NCBI RefSeq assembly: GCF_016908295.1
Contig: NZ_JAFBDO010000005.1
Span: 62,001-126,000, forward strand
Direction of reading: 5' to 3'
DNA from: Thalassobacillus pellis
GTDB lineage: Bacteria > Bacillota > Bacilli > Bacillales > Halobacillaceae
Length of the DNA stretch: 64,000 nt
Below the pieces are notes generated by a model. The model was not told the DNA's origin and did not search any database. It saw only the letters and a list, made by a program, of their open reading frames with translations. Made by a program: the position numbers and the translations under genes. Positions 40,970 to 48,983 of this stretch are shown here, piece after piece (position 1 is the first letter of the stretch; every line of letters starts with the position of its first letter).

Positions 40970-41080
40970 TAAAATTTTGAAAAGGAGCTTCTCGACGTAG
41001 TTAACATTTTAAAAGTTCCAAGTATAAGAAAAATTAAAACACTCGGAAGGGCGAGTGAATGCGAGTTTTTCTAACCCTTT
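40970..41080. repeat. Interspersed repeat, family B2, full copy
   Basis: AAAATTTTGAAAAGGAGCTT, CTCGACGTAGTTAACATTTT, AAGTATAAGAAAAATTAAAA and GAGTGAATGCGAGTTTTTCT form the family order. It is immediately followed by a B1 copy. Confidence 0.75.
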
Positions 41081-41082
41081 TA

Positions 41083-41172
41083 GAAAGTTTAACTTTGTTA
41101 AAGGATTAAAATATAAGTAAAAATAGGGCTTCGCCATAAAGAATTGGCGGTAAGCCCGGTTTTTTTAATATC
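41083..41172. repeat. Interspersed repeat, family B1, copy
   Basis: TAGAAAGTTTAACTTTGTTA, AAGGATTAAAATATAAGTAA and GAATTGGCGGTAAGCCCGGT then TTTTTTA. It sits tail-to-head with the B2 copy just upstream, and at the 3' end of the YitT-like gene. Confidence 0.75.
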
Positions 41173-41177
41173 ATTAT

Positions 41178-41765
41178 TCAACTTTCAAGGGTGCGGTTGA
41201 CTGTGAAGAGCATTGTGGTCATCGCAACCATCAGGATTGTTAAGGTGGAAAGAATCAAGGTTTCAGCTGAGAACAAGTAGCCGCCTAACAAAATGACAAA
41301 AAGGTCGATTAGGAATATGACAAATCCGACGTTGAGTTTGAGAAGATCAGCGATCATCTGTGCCAGCAAATCTGTTCCACCGGTGCTTGTCTGAAAACGA
41401 AGCATTAACCCTATTCCTCCGCCTACGAACACACCGCCGATGATTGAGCTGATGGCCGGGTCCATTGGCAGGTGATAAATCCGTAAAGTATAAAATAAAT
41501 CAATGAAAAAGGATGAAATCAGCAGGCCATGAAGACTGTTATAAAAATAGGAGCGGTAACGAAACCAGGCGATGAAAAAAATCGGTATACTGCAGCAAAG
41601 GATAGTTAGCCCCGTTTCAAGTCCCCATACATAGTGGATGATCAAACCAATGCCAATGATACCGCCATCCAATACATGGTTTGGAACAAGAAAAAAGTTG
41701 ATACCGAAGGCCAGGAAGGCACTCCCTACAACTATCGCAATGCCTTTAGTCAATAACTCTTTCAC
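41178..41765 (-). CDS. YitT-family membrane protein (short form)
   Basis: About 195 aa from the GTG at 41765, 6 bp after GGGAGGG; the frame reaches further upstream without an SD. It contains five to six membrane helices with the YitT signature: AFGINFFLVPNHVLDGGIIGIG at the start and IIGGVFVGGGIGLMLRFQTS then TGGTDLLAQMI (split here). Longer YitT proteins carry a C-terminal DUF2179 domain, absent here. Function not established for the family. Confidence 0.85.
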   Translation of the reverse strand: MKELLTKGIAIVVGSAFLAFGINFFLVPNHVLDGGIIGIGLIIHYVWGLETGLTILCCSIPIFFIAWFRYRSYFYNSLHGLLISSFFIDLFYTLRIYHLPMDPAISSIIGGVFVGGGIGLMLRFQTSTGGTDLLAQMIADLLKLNVGFVIFLIDLFVILLGGYLFSAETLILSTLTILMVAMTTMLFTVNRTLES

Positions 41766-41902
41766 TATCATCCCTCCCTGGGATTGGGACAGGTCTCTAT
41801 CATTCATATGCAAGGTTAATCCAAATTATGGCCTGACCTGCATGGTTAACCGGGAGGAGGTTAAAATAAGTGTGGAAATTTCCTTATAGAAAGGATGATA
41901 TT

Positions 41903-42535
41903 ATGGAATTTAGTTTGTTTTGGAAAGCGGTGATGGTCGTTATTGGGGGGACACTGCTTTTAAGGCTTGCAGGGCGAAAGTCGATTTCCCAGATGAGTCT
42001 TGCCCAGGTTGTCATCATGATTGGGCTTGGATCCTTGCTAGTTCAGCCGATTGCAGGGGAGGAGCTTTGGGTGACCCTGATTGTCGGGCTCATACTTGTA
42101 CTTACACTGATTGTTATTGAATATCTTCAAGTGGCATCCAACCCTATAGAACGGTTCGTTACAGGACATTCAAAGGTAATAATTGATAATGGCGTTTTAC
42201 AAGTCGACCGGTTGAAAAGGCTTCGTATGACCGTCGATCAATTGGAAATGAAATTGAGACAGCAAAGCGTGACAGACATCAATGACGTACAATATGCTAC
42301 TCTTGAACCGAACGGTCAAATAGGAGTGGAACTGAAAAGGCCGAAGCAGCCCTCTACCAAAGAGGATTATGATGAGTTAATGGCCGAAATTGCCGGACTG
42401 AAGCAGCAGCTGGCACAGCTTGGCAGCCAGTCTTCCATAAAGCCCAGCTTGACAGGTCAGGCCATGAAAAAGGATATATTTGCCGAAGTAGCTCAAAAAG
42501 GAAGTCTGGAACAGCCGCCTGATAACTTACAATAA
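41903..42535 (+). CDS. DUF421 membrane protein, second paralog
   Basis: 210 aa from the ATG at 41903, 7 bp after AGAAAGGA; the GTG at 41870 behind GGGAGGAGG is a comparable alternative and would add 11 residues. Three N-terminal helices precede a YetF-like domain: LAGRKSISQMSLAQVVIMIG, VIIDNGVLQVDRLKRLRMTV and VQYATLEPNGQIGVELKRP. A Gln-rich helix and a tail (QPPDNLQ) end the protein. Like the copy at 8568 its function is unknown, but paralogs are common in spore formers. Confidence 0.85.
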   Translation: MEFSLFWKAVMVVIGGTLLLRLAGRKSISQMSLAQVVIMIGLGSLLVQPIAGEELWVTLIVGLILVLTLIVIEYLQVASNPIERFVTGHSKVIIDNGVLQVDRLKRLRMTVDQLEMKLRQQSVTDINDVQYATLEPNGQIGVELKRPKQPSTKEDYDELMAEIAGLKQQLAQLGSQSSIKPSLTGQAMKKDIFAEVAQKGSLEQPPDNLQ

Positions 42536-42610
42536 ACTGCTCGTTTAAAATAAAATCCTCACCTTCTGAATATGCTTGAAAGGGATAACATTTCAGCAGG
42601 AGGGGATAGT

Positions 42611-43420
42611 GTGAAAGGATTCCATGAGAGTGCCAGGTTTGAGCATTCTTTCTGGCTCCAGATTTTGGGCGACCACGCCCGGTTTATTCGTGATTCCTTA
42701 TATCCGTCAGAAACAGAGGATATAGCAATTTCCAAGCAGTTTGTCCAAGTGTTTGATGATCTGTTGGAAAAGGCCCGTCAGTTACCGGCATCCCAGGCTC
42801 AGTCGTTTACCGAGCATGCAGGTAACACAGCAAGGGAGTTCAGAAGATATAAGCTTTCCATTATCAGAAGGCTGCTTGAGGGGGAAATCGGTTTCCATCT
42901 TACTCCTACATTCATCAATCATATGGTCAATGAATTGGAGGAATATTTGCTGGTGATCGGTTACTTAAGTAAAGGCGAATCTCCTCCTGTTTTCCATGAG
43001 TTACACCATCATATGCTTTGGCTGCTTGATGCTGCCGGGCATGCCGGTGCTATTAATGATACGATGGACGCTGTAGAACAAAAGATGAAAAAAGCAAGTG
43101 ATGCTTTCCGCAGAACGTTTGATGACTTTTACTTAAAAGCGGTTGAAATGACGGGGTACTTACGGGCAAATATTGATTCTTTTCCTGCCTTGAGAAGGTT
43201 TAATAACCAGGCAAAAACGGAAATCAAACTGTTTCAGACCTTCTTAGAGGAATTAGAAGAAATGGAACTATCTGAAGAAGTGCTAAGCAGCTTTACTGCG
43301 CTTATGGCTGATCATATGTTCCGGGAAGAATGTTACTACCTTTATAAAATAGCGGAATCAACCGAAGGCGATTTTCCAGCATGTGATCCAACAAAGCCTC
43401 GTGTTGTTGATCCTTCCTGA
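42611..43420 (+). CDS. DUF2935 ferritin-like protein
   Basis: About 269 aa from the GTG at 42611, 5 bp after AGGAGGGG. Two four-helix ferritin-like units are visible: the first with ARFEHSFWLQILGDHARFIR, the second with ADHMFREECYYLYKIAE, and a His-rich VFHELHHHMLWLLDAAGHAG in between. Repeated E-x-x-H and D-H pairs suggest binuclear metal binding, as described for the DUF2935 family in spore-forming bacilli. Role unknown. The alpha/beta hydrolase gene starts about 70 bp downstream. Confidence 0.8.
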   Translation: MKGFHESARFEHSFWLQILGDHARFIRDSLYPSETEDIAISKQFVQVFDDLLEKARQLPASQAQSFTEHAGNTAREFRRYKLSIIRRLLEGEIGFHLTPTFINHMVNELEEYLLVIGYLSKGESPPVFHELHHHMLWLLDAAGHAGAINDTMDAVEQKMKKASDAFRRTFDDFYLKAVEMTGYLRANIDSFPALRRFNNQAKTEIKLFQTFLEELEEMELSEEVLSSFTALMADHMFREECYYLYKIAESTEGDFPACDPTKPRVVDPS

Positions 43421-43491
43421 TAATAAAATGGATGATGGACGGATAAGCTAAACATCGATGACATCATTACACCAGTAAAGTAGGAATGTAT

Positions 43492-44253
43492 ATGCCAGAC
43501 TTCAAGTATGACGGTTACACGATAGCTTATGATGATTTTGGAAAAGGAATTGCAGTCGTATTCATTCATCCACCAGGAATGGGGCGGAGGGTATTTATTT
43601 ACCAGGAGCCACTCTCGGCGCAATATCGGCTGCTCATCCCTGATTTGAGCGGTCACGGTGATTCATCGATTTCATACGAGCCTGTCACTATTGAGCGTTA
43701 CGCTGCAGAAATTAAAGCCTTATTGGATCATACCGGCGTTCAACAGGCAGTGATTTGCGGATATTCGGCGGGTGGGTCAGTTGCTCAGGCTTTTGCACTT
43801 ACTTATCCGGAGAGAACCCGGGCTCTCATGTTATCAGGCGGTTACCCGAAAGTGGCGACAAAGCTTCTCGAATGGGAATATAAAGCTGGTATGAAGTTTA
43901 TTTATGCGAAGCCTGATGTAATGATCAGGGGACTTGCGCGTGCTCATTTTCTCGATACCAATGTACAGCAAATGATCATGGGACATATGGGTAAAGCAGA
44001 TTTGAATAGCTGGTATCAGTTTTATAAAATCTCTGCGGAGTTTGATTGTTCGAGGGAAATCGAAAAATTAACTATTCCATTACATTTGGTTTATGGAACG
44101 AGGGTGTTTTGGATCAATTCACATAGCAAGTTTTACCATGCTTGTGAAAACGCCAGACTTACTCATATTGAAAAAGCTACTCATCAAATCCCCACCAAAC
44201 ATTGGCATACTTTTAATCATCACCTGTCAGACTTTATAAAAAGCACCATATGA
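43492..44253 (+). CDS. Alpha/beta hydrolase
   Basis: 253 aa from the ATG at 43492, 6 bp after AGGA. Core features: HPPGMGRR oxyanion region, DLSGHGDSS, nucleophile elbow ICGYSAGGSVAQA and catalytic His in ATHQIPTKHW. The acid expected after the sixth strand (usually G-x-x-D) is replaced by VYGTRVFWINSHSK, so the charge relay may be altered or moved to another residue. Substrate unknown. Not obviously co-transcribed with the DUF2935 gene. Ends at a strong bidirectional hairpin. Confidence 0.8.
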   Translation: MPDFKYDGYTIAYDDFGKGIAVVFIHPPGMGRRVFIYQEPLSAQYRLLIPDLSGHGDSSISYEPVTIERYAAEIKALLDHTGVQQAVICGYSAGGSVAQAFALTYPERTRALMLSGGYPKVATKLLEWEYKAGMKFIYAKPDVMIRGLARAHFLDTNVQQMIMGHMGKADLNSWYQFYKISAEFDCSREIEKLTIPLHLVYGTRVFWINSHSKFYHACENARLTHIEKATHQIPTKHWHTFNHHLSDFIKSTI

Positions 44254-44255
44254 TT

Positions 44256-44297
44256 TACCCCGGGACATCCATTTTATGGATGTCCCGGGGTAATATT
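44256..44297. terminator. Strong bidirectional terminator
   Basis: TACCCCGGGACATCCA (44256-44271) pairs perfectly with TGGATGTCCCGGGGTA (44277-44292), followed by ATATTTTA. Between convergent genes. Confidence 0.8.
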
Positions 44298-44305
44298 TTA
44301 TGTTG

Positions 44306-45748
44306 CTACTCCGTATCTATTTTTATAGTTTGGTTCATATCCACGGAGTATGTGAGATTGCCGAGCGTAATGCTAATTTTATCGGATTTACTTACAAAAT
44401 TCTTTGGAATCATAAAACGTAATGTTTTTTCGTTGTTCAGGGAAAGATCATTAATTCGTGCAAGGTCGTTATGTTCATTTTTTACTTCAAGAAAGGCCCT
44501 GTTCCGATGAGCCCTCTGCTCTCTGAAAACGGTGGGAAAATCCATGATAAGCCGTTGGTTGTCACCATGAGCATTAAACGACAATTCAACTTCTAAACCT
44601 GTATGCTCATTCATATCGATTTTCTGTAAGAATATATCAGTATTTTTGACAGTCCGTGGTCTGGAGTCATATTCCTTCTCAAATTTATATGATTCCTTTA
44701 GTTGTTCATTCCCTTTGTATTCGGAAACATCAAGTTCAAAGCTGACCTGGTCGTCCCCCACAATATTCACTGAACTTAAATCAAGTGTCAGCTTTTCCGG
44801 GATCTTTCGAAAGGATCTGGTCTCTGCCCGCTTTATACCATTGTTTTCTCCTTTTTTATCAGTAGTGAAACCAGGTCCGTTGGTATAAAGGCGGTTAACT
44901 CCCATACTGCTTTTCAAATGCATGCCAAGGTTGTAACTAAATGCTTTACCTTCTGGAAGGTTCGCTTCGTACAACAACTCCGAATGAGTAGTATAAAGCT
45001 GTAATTCATGAAAGCTCAGGGAGATATCATCTTTGGTTACAGTTTTATCGATAGCGATAGTTTGAATGAGATTATCTTTCAAATCATAATTGATGGAAAA
45101 AGGGACGTCTTCTACTTCAATTCTTTCCCCACCTGGAAGATAAATATCAAAGCTCGTATTCATCACTTGATCAAGCTTTTCCAGGGGCTTGTGCTGTTCC
45201 CCTCTAAGAGAGGAAGCGGCAACGACATGATGCCACTTTCCGTTATGAACAATCCCTCCCTTTTCCATTACAGGATGAGTGTTAAGGAATGTATTATCAA
45301 TCTCCATACCTTCAGGAGGATCAATGGATATACTTTTCATTGTCATGTCCGTTAAAGACTCGGAAGTTAGGTCTTTCAGAGCGATTAAGTCCAAGCTATA
45401 AAAAATAAAGGTTGTGTATTCAGTGAACCACATTTTGTCGATATGCAGCCGGCCATCCCTTTCTGCCAGGTCAAAGGAGGCATCGGTTTTTTGGATGACA
45501 TCATGCTCACTTGCAACCTTAAAACTATGTATTCTTGAATCGAAATAGTTCATTACTTCTTCCATAGTATCTGCTTGTCGCCACTTTTCCGGTACTTCCA
45601 TGGCCTGGCTTTCCAGTTTTGCTTTTTTTTCAGGATCAGCAACCAGTGTTCTTTGGGAACTATCAATAAAAAACTGCGATCCGATGAAAACACCGGCCAA
45701 AAGGAGGAGAGGCAGCAATATTTTAAACGGATTTATTTTCTTTTTCAT
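44306..45748 (-). CDS. Large N-terminally anchored extracytoplasmic protein, unknown family
   Basis: 480 aa. A basic N-terminus and one hydrophobic helix (FKILLPLLLLAGVFIGSQFF) form an uncleaved signal anchor; the remaining 450 residues are extracytoplasmic, rich in beta-prone segments and charged residues (for example TRSFRKIPEKLTLDLSSVNI). Overall organisation recalls DUF4179-type anti-sigma-factor or envelope proteins, but I do not recognise a specific family. It has no cysteines and no catalytic motif. The ATG lies after GAGGTACCTC, read on the minus strand as GAGG. Divergent from the ferritin-like gene downstream. Confidence 0.65.
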   Translation of the reverse strand: MKKKINPFKILLPLLLLAGVFIGSQFFIDSSQRTLVADPEKKAKLESQAMEVPEKWRQADTMEEVMNYFDSRIHSFKVASEHDVIQKTDASFDLAERDGRLHIDKMWFTEYTTFIFYSLDLIALKDLTSESLTDMTMKSISIDPPEGMEIDNTFLNTHPVMEKGGIVHNGKWHHVVAASSLRGEQHKPLEKLDQVMNTSFDIYLPGGERIEVEDVPFSINYDLKDNLIQTIAIDKTVTKDDISLSFHELQLYTTHSELLYEANLPEGKAFSYNLGMHLKSSMGVNRLYTNGPGFTTDKKGENNGIKRAETRSFRKIPEKLTLDLSSVNIVGDDQVSFELDVSEYKGNEQLKESYKFEKEYDSRPRTVKNTDIFLQKIDMNEHTGLEVELSFNAHGDNQRLIMDFPTVFREQRAHRNRAFLEVKNEHNDLARINDLSLNNEKTLRFMIPKNFVSKSDKISITLGNLTYSVDMNQTIKIDTE

Positions 45749-45831
45749 GGATGAGGTACCTCCTGGTTTGTTTTTTCAAATAGGGATAAAGACTTTTTCA
45801 CATGCCATACTAAACAAAAAGGGGTAGTAAG

Positions 45832-46263
45832 ATGAGCGATATAGCGATCAAAGAATTGAATGCATTTCTGAAAGGGCAATATATGGGTATCCATGCTTAT
45901 GAGCATCTCATTCAACGTATCGAGGACCCCAAAATAAAACAAGAGCTTCAGAATATTCAGCAGGAGCATAAAATGCATGCCATGGAAGTCGCAGAACGCA
46001 TCCAGCATTTAGGTGGAACGCCAGTCGATGATGAGGGGATTACCGGCTCCATGCAGAACTTTTTCAGCAGGTTCACCTTACCTGACTCACCTCAGGGGAT
46101 GCTTGAAAAGGCATATAAAGGGGAGGATGTTTATGGTATTCAACTATCCGAAGAAATCGTCAAAGGTGATTTGGACCCGACAAGCAAGCAGCTGATTGAA
46201 CGCATTCTGCAGGAGGATCAACATCACCTCGAAACGCTTAATCAATTAATGAAGACAACGTAA
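45832..46263 (+). CDS. DUF2383-type ferritin-like protein
   Basis: 143 aa. A four-helix ferritin-like domain of the PA2169/DUF2383 kind: YMGIHAYEHLIQRIEDPKIK, IQQEHKMHAMEVAERIQHLG and LIERILQEDQHHLETLNQLM carry the paired Glu/His metal ligands. Such proteins may bind iron or manganese and are often stress-linked. The ATG follows AAAAAGGGGTAG. Monocistronic. Confidence 0.8.
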   Translation: MSDIAIKELNAFLKGQYMGIHAYEHLIQRIEDPKIKQELQNIQQEHKMHAMEVAERIQHLGGTPVDDEGITGSMQNFFSRFTLPDSPQGMLEKAYKGEDVYGIQLSEEIVKGDLDPTSKQLIERILQEDQHHLETLNQLMKTT

Positions 46264-46350
46264 AATGGCACTTCAGCAGTGAGTTCGACAGAAACACTCC
46301 TATTTCACTATTTTCTGTAAACTGGTTGTAATATCCTGCCTTTGTCAAAG

Positions 46351-46390
46351 AAAAAACCTTGCCACTATTAATTTAGAGGCAAGGTTTTAT
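46351..46390. terminator. Bidirectional terminator
   Basis: AAAACCTTGCC (46353-46363) pairs with GGCAAGGTTTT (46378-46388), with A and T runs on both sides. Convergent genes share it. Confidence 0.85.
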
Positions 46391-46572
46391 TAGTTGTTGT
46401 CCTTATAATCCGTTTCCAGCGAACGATACATCAGTTCTCCCTCTGTCAAGTGATCCTCACTATCAGGCTTCTGAGGTATAAATGATTTATTGAAAGATAC
46501 CCCTCTGCTGAACACTTCAGCCTGTTCGTTGGAAGTATGGACTTTCGCTCTTTTGGTTTTTTTTTCTTTCAT
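46390..46572 (-). CDS. Small hydrophilic protein, unknown
   Basis: 60 aa from the ATG at 46572 behind AAGGAGGGTTC. It begins with a Lys/Arg cluster (MKEKKTKRAKVHTSNEQ) and ends acidic (DHLTEGELMYRSLETDYKDN). No hydrophobic helix and no cysteine; it is probably disordered. Strong SD and a shared terminator support it as real. Its annotation is conserved hypothetical at best. A longer frame upstream has no SD. Confidence 0.6.
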   Translation of the reverse strand: MKEKKTKRAKVHTSNEQAEVFSRGVSFNKSFIPQKPDSEDHLTEGELMYRSLETDYKDNN

Positions 46573-46662
46573 AGATGAACCCTCCTTCAGATGATTTGTT
46601 CTGTTAATCATTGTTCCACTTCTTTACTTAATATAAACAGCTAGTATGATGGAAGAAAGAGC

Positions 46663-46722
46663 CACCCCGCGAGAACCAGTTTTTGGAATTTCCAAATACC
46701 AAAAACTGGTTCTCGCGGGGTG
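46663..46722. other. 24-bp perfect palindromic hairpin
   Basis: The arms 46663-46686 and 46699-46722 are exact reverse complements over 24 bp, with a 12-nt A/T-rich loop. The left arm begins CACCCCGCGAGAACC. No T-tract flanks it on either side. It ends 32 bp before the NUDIX start, in the region where its 5' untranslated leader would lie. Confidence 0.95.
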
Positions 46723-46754
46723 CAGAAAAGTTGCGTAGGAGAGGAAGAGTTTTT

Positions 46755-47372
46755 TTGAGTGAATTACTTCAGGTATTCGATGAACATGGGGATAAAGCTG
46801 GGGTAGAGGAACGGGATGAAGTACACAAAAAAGGGTTATGGCACCAGACTTTCCACTGTTGGCTGGTGGAGCTTATTTCCGGGGAACCGCATTTATATTT
46901 TCAGTTGCGGGCCAAGGATAAAAAAGATTTTCCTGCCACCTTTGATATTACTGCTGCCGGCCATATTGAAGCTCATGAAGGGGTAGTAGAAGCAGGAATC
47001 AGGGAGATGGAGGAAGAGCTGGGATTTAAGGTGGCAAGACAGGAACTTTCTTTCCAGGGCTGCTATCGCCAGCAGGTAATTACAGAACGAATGATAGATC
47101 GGGAATTCTGTCATGTGTATTTTTACGAAAATACAATTAAACCCGTCTTTCAATTGACAGAGGAAGTGGATGATGTCATTCGCATTAGCTGTAAAGAATT
47201 TGCCAAGGTTCTGAATGGAAAAACCATAGTGGTTGATTCCTTAATCGATGGAAGTTCAAGGAGTGTGAGCAATAATAACCTGTGTCCAAGTGGAGAAGGA
47301 TATTTCTCTTTTATATTAGACAAGCTTAAGCTGTATTATAAGGGCACCTGCTTTGACAGTTACCAGGGCTAA
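46755..47372 (+). CDS. NUDIX hydrolase (YfcD/IPP-isomerase-like)
   Basis: 205 aa from the TTG at 46755, 4-6 bp after AGGAGAGGAAGAG. The N-terminal HKKGLWHQTFHCWLV resembles the YfcD/Idi group. The NUDIX box is GHIEAHEGVVEAGIREMEEE followed by LGF, matching G-x5-E-x7-REU-xEE-x-GU. Substrates of this subfamily are nucleoside diphosphate derivatives or isopentenyl diphosphate; unknown here. A long frame extends upstream through the palindrome but has no SD, so the TTG start is preferred. Confidence 0.8.
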   Translation: MSELLQVFDEHGDKAGVEERDEVHKKGLWHQTFHCWLVELISGEPHLYFQLRAKDKKDFPATFDITAAGHIEAHEGVVEAGIREMEEELGFKVARQELSFQGCYRQQVITERMIDREFCHVYFYENTIKPVFQLTEEVDDVIRISCKEFAKVLNGKTIVVDSLIDGSSRSVSNNNLCPSGEGYFSFILDKLKLYYKGTCFDSYQG

Positions 47373-47417
47373 AGCTATAATCAAACTATTCAATCAATAA
47401 CCGGCAGTTGTTAAACG

Positions 47418-47448
47418 AGCCTCTTCAAAAGAAGGGGTTTTTTCTTTT
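47418..47448 (+). terminator. Terminator of the NUDIX gene
   Basis: CCTCTTC pairs with GAAGGGG around AAAA, followed by TTTTTTCTTTT. Confidence 0.75.
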
Positions 47449-47472
47449 AATATGTAAGAAGGAGAGACCGAC

Positions 47473-48624
47473 ATGACAAAATCATTCGAAACAAAAGTGG
47501 TACATAATAAATGGAAACAAGAAGCAGGAGCGATAAACAGCAAAACGACACCGATTTACCAGACATCTGTGTTCTCCTTCCAAAGCCTTAATGAGATGGA
47601 GAGCTATTTTGACGGAGAGGCTCCCTATTTATACTCCAGGAACGGGAATCCTAATACCGATGAATTAGGCCAGGCTGTTGCGGAGCTTGAAGGTGCCCCA
47701 TCTGGAATAGCGACTTCCTCAGGGATGTCAGCGATTTTGTGTGGTATTCTTGCGGCAGTAGGCCACGGCGGTCATATTGTTGCAGCAGACGACTTGTACG
47801 GAGGTACGTTCCAGTTGCTCACCAAAGAACTGAAGGAATTCGGAATCGATGTGACACTGGTGTCCTTTGATGACCCAGATGCAGTGGAAAATGCCATCGG
47901 GGAACGGACCGAACTGTTATATAGTGAATCAGTCACTAACCCGTTTTTAAGAGTGGAAAATATCAAAAACCTCGTAGACATGGCTGACCGCTATCAGCTA
48001 AAAACAATGGTTGATAACACTTTTGCAACGCCGTATCTGCTTCAGCCGTTTCAGGAGGGAGTCGACCTTGTCGTCCATAGTGCTACGAAATATATCGGGG
48101 GGCATAGTGATGTGTCTGCTGGCGTGTTGGCAGGGCGCAACGATCTTGTAGAAGCAGCCAGGGGAAAAGCGGTTGCTCTTGGTGCCAACCTGAGCCCTTT
48201 TGAAGCATGGCTCGCTCATCGGGGATTAAAAACCCTGGCATTACGGATGAGACAGCAGGCAGAAAACGCTGATTATGTAGCCGAATCACTTCGCAATCAT
48301 GCGGACATCCAGCATGTATATTACCCTGCCTATGTTTCCGAAAAAGGAAACGGTGCGATCATTACGATAGAACTGAGCGAACGTTGTGACATGGATGCAT
48401 TTTTCTCTTCCTTAGGATGGATAAAAATTGTCCCTTCTCTGGCAGGCGTCGAAACCACTGTTTCTTATCCGAAAGGAACTTCTCACCGCGCATTGACCGA
48501 GGAGCAGCGTCAGAAAATCGGCATCAATGCACGTGTCGTAAGGGTTTCTATCGGAATTGAAGGTGCAAAAGATATTGTGGAGCAGCTGACGTCTGCTGTT
48601 GAAAATTCGTTATCTGAGGAATAA
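47473..48624 (+). CDS. Cys/Met-metabolism PLP enzyme (methionine gamma-lyase/cystathionine synthase family)
   Basis: 383 aa. PLP-binding Lys is in SATKYIGGHSDV (about residue 205), with the upstream SSGMSAILCGI and the DNTFATPYLLQP strand that positions the Asp on the cofactor. A family member can be cystathionine gamma-synthase, gamma-lyase or methionine gamma-lyase; the YSRNGNPN and DDLYGGTFQLL blocks fit all three. Without substrate-pocket comparison the activity is left open. The ATG follows AAGGAGAG. Monocistronic. Confidence 0.85.
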   Translation: MTKSFETKVVHNKWKQEAGAINSKTTPIYQTSVFSFQSLNEMESYFDGEAPYLYSRNGNPNTDELGQAVAELEGAPSGIATSSGMSAILCGILAAVGHGGHIVAADDLYGGTFQLLTKELKEFGIDVTLVSFDDPDAVENAIGERTELLYSESVTNPFLRVENIKNLVDMADRYQLKTMVDNTFATPYLLQPFQEGVDLVVHSATKYIGGHSDVSAGVLAGRNDLVEAARGKAVALGANLSPFEAWLAHRGLKTLALRMRQQAENADYVAESLRNHADIQHVYYPAYVSEKGNGAIITIELSERCDMDAFFSSLGWIKIVPSLAGVETTVSYPKGTSHRALTEEQRQKIGINARVVRVSIGIEGAKDIVEQLTSAVENSLSEE

Positions 48625-48667
48625 GTCCTGAGGATTCTAGGTGATAAATTCACTGCATTAGCTGTGA

Positions 48668-48673
48668 TATAAT
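48668..48673 (+). promoter_or_regulatory. Toxin gene promoter (extended -10)
   Basis: TG-A-TATAAT with the TATAAT at 48668-48673. The -35 is weak (TAAATT at 17 bp). Transcription should start about 48680, giving a 60-nt leader. Confidence 0.6.
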
Positions 48674-48739
48674 TTTTGGTATGGAGCACGTCCTTTTAGG
48701 GAGGATCGGCTGCCCCCATTTGTTTCGGAAGGGGGGGTG

Positions 48740-48841
48740 ATGCCTACGAGCATTTACGAAGTGCTGACCGTCATCTGGTCTTTCGGCACGTTTTTGATTG
48801 CATTGCTCGCGTTGATTGTTCAAATGATCAATAAAAAATAG
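48740..48841 (+). CDS. Hol_Tox-type small membrane toxin (type I)
   Basis: 33 aa: MPTSIYEVLTVIWSFGTFLI then ALLALIVQMINKK. One hydrophobic helix with a short basic C-terminus, matching 'putative holin-like toxin' peptides of Bacillales type I toxin-antitoxin loci. The ATG at 48740 follows GGAAGGGGGGGTG, and a GTG lies 3 bp upstream. The SD G-run can pair with CCCCC at 48713-48717, so translation is probably restrained in the full-length mRNA. Downstream lie an antisense RNA and a rho-independent terminator. Confidence 0.8.
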   Translation: MPTSIYEVLTVIWSFGTFLIALLALIVQMINKK

Positions 48842-48885
48842 ACCTCCCTATTCACTCAGCCAAAAGTCGAAAGGGGAGAGGCCTA
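48839..48885 (-). terminator. Terminator of the antitoxin RNA
   Basis: TAGACCTCCC and GGGGAGAGGCCTA (plus-strand reading) form an imperfect stem; the minus-strand product ends TCTATTTTTT. It also overlaps the toxin stop codon. Confidence 0.7.
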
Positions 48886-48932
48886 TTCTGGAAAATGGAT
48901 AGCTGATCCCCTGAGGGGACGTGTATCCTGAT

Positions 48933-48960
48933 GCCGCAGCAGCTTGCTGCGGCTCTTTTC
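48933..48960 (+). terminator. Terminator of the toxin mRNA
   Basis: GCCGCAGCA (48933-48941) pairs perfectly with TGCTGCGGC (48945-48953), followed by TCTTTTC. It implies a toxin mRNA of about 280 nt covering nearly the whole antisense RNA. Confidence 0.85.
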
Positions 48961-48983
48961 AATTTTATGAATTCTATATCTAT

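Larger units (their letters stand above)
48833..48977 (-). ncRNA. Predicted antisense antitoxin RNA
   Basis: On the minus strand a promoter TTAACA-N16-TATTAT (49011 to 48984) is followed by about 145 nt ending in a hairpin (AGGCCTCTCCCC with GGGAGGTCTA) and TTTTTT. It overlaps the last codons and the 3' untranslated region of the toxin mRNA, the classical type I antitoxin position. No ORF or SD is visible in it. Confidence 0.65.

Noticed and set aside
45750-45831. Possible sigma-B promoter (GGTTTG...GGGATA) before the ferritin-like gene
   Set aside because: The -10 GGGATA breaks the GGGWAW pattern and the spacing is short; not convincing enough to annotate.
46683-46754. Upstream extension of the NUDIX gene through the palindrome
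   Set aside because: No SD for a start in the palindrome, residues there do not resemble NUDIX N-termini, and a good TTG with SD lies at 46755.
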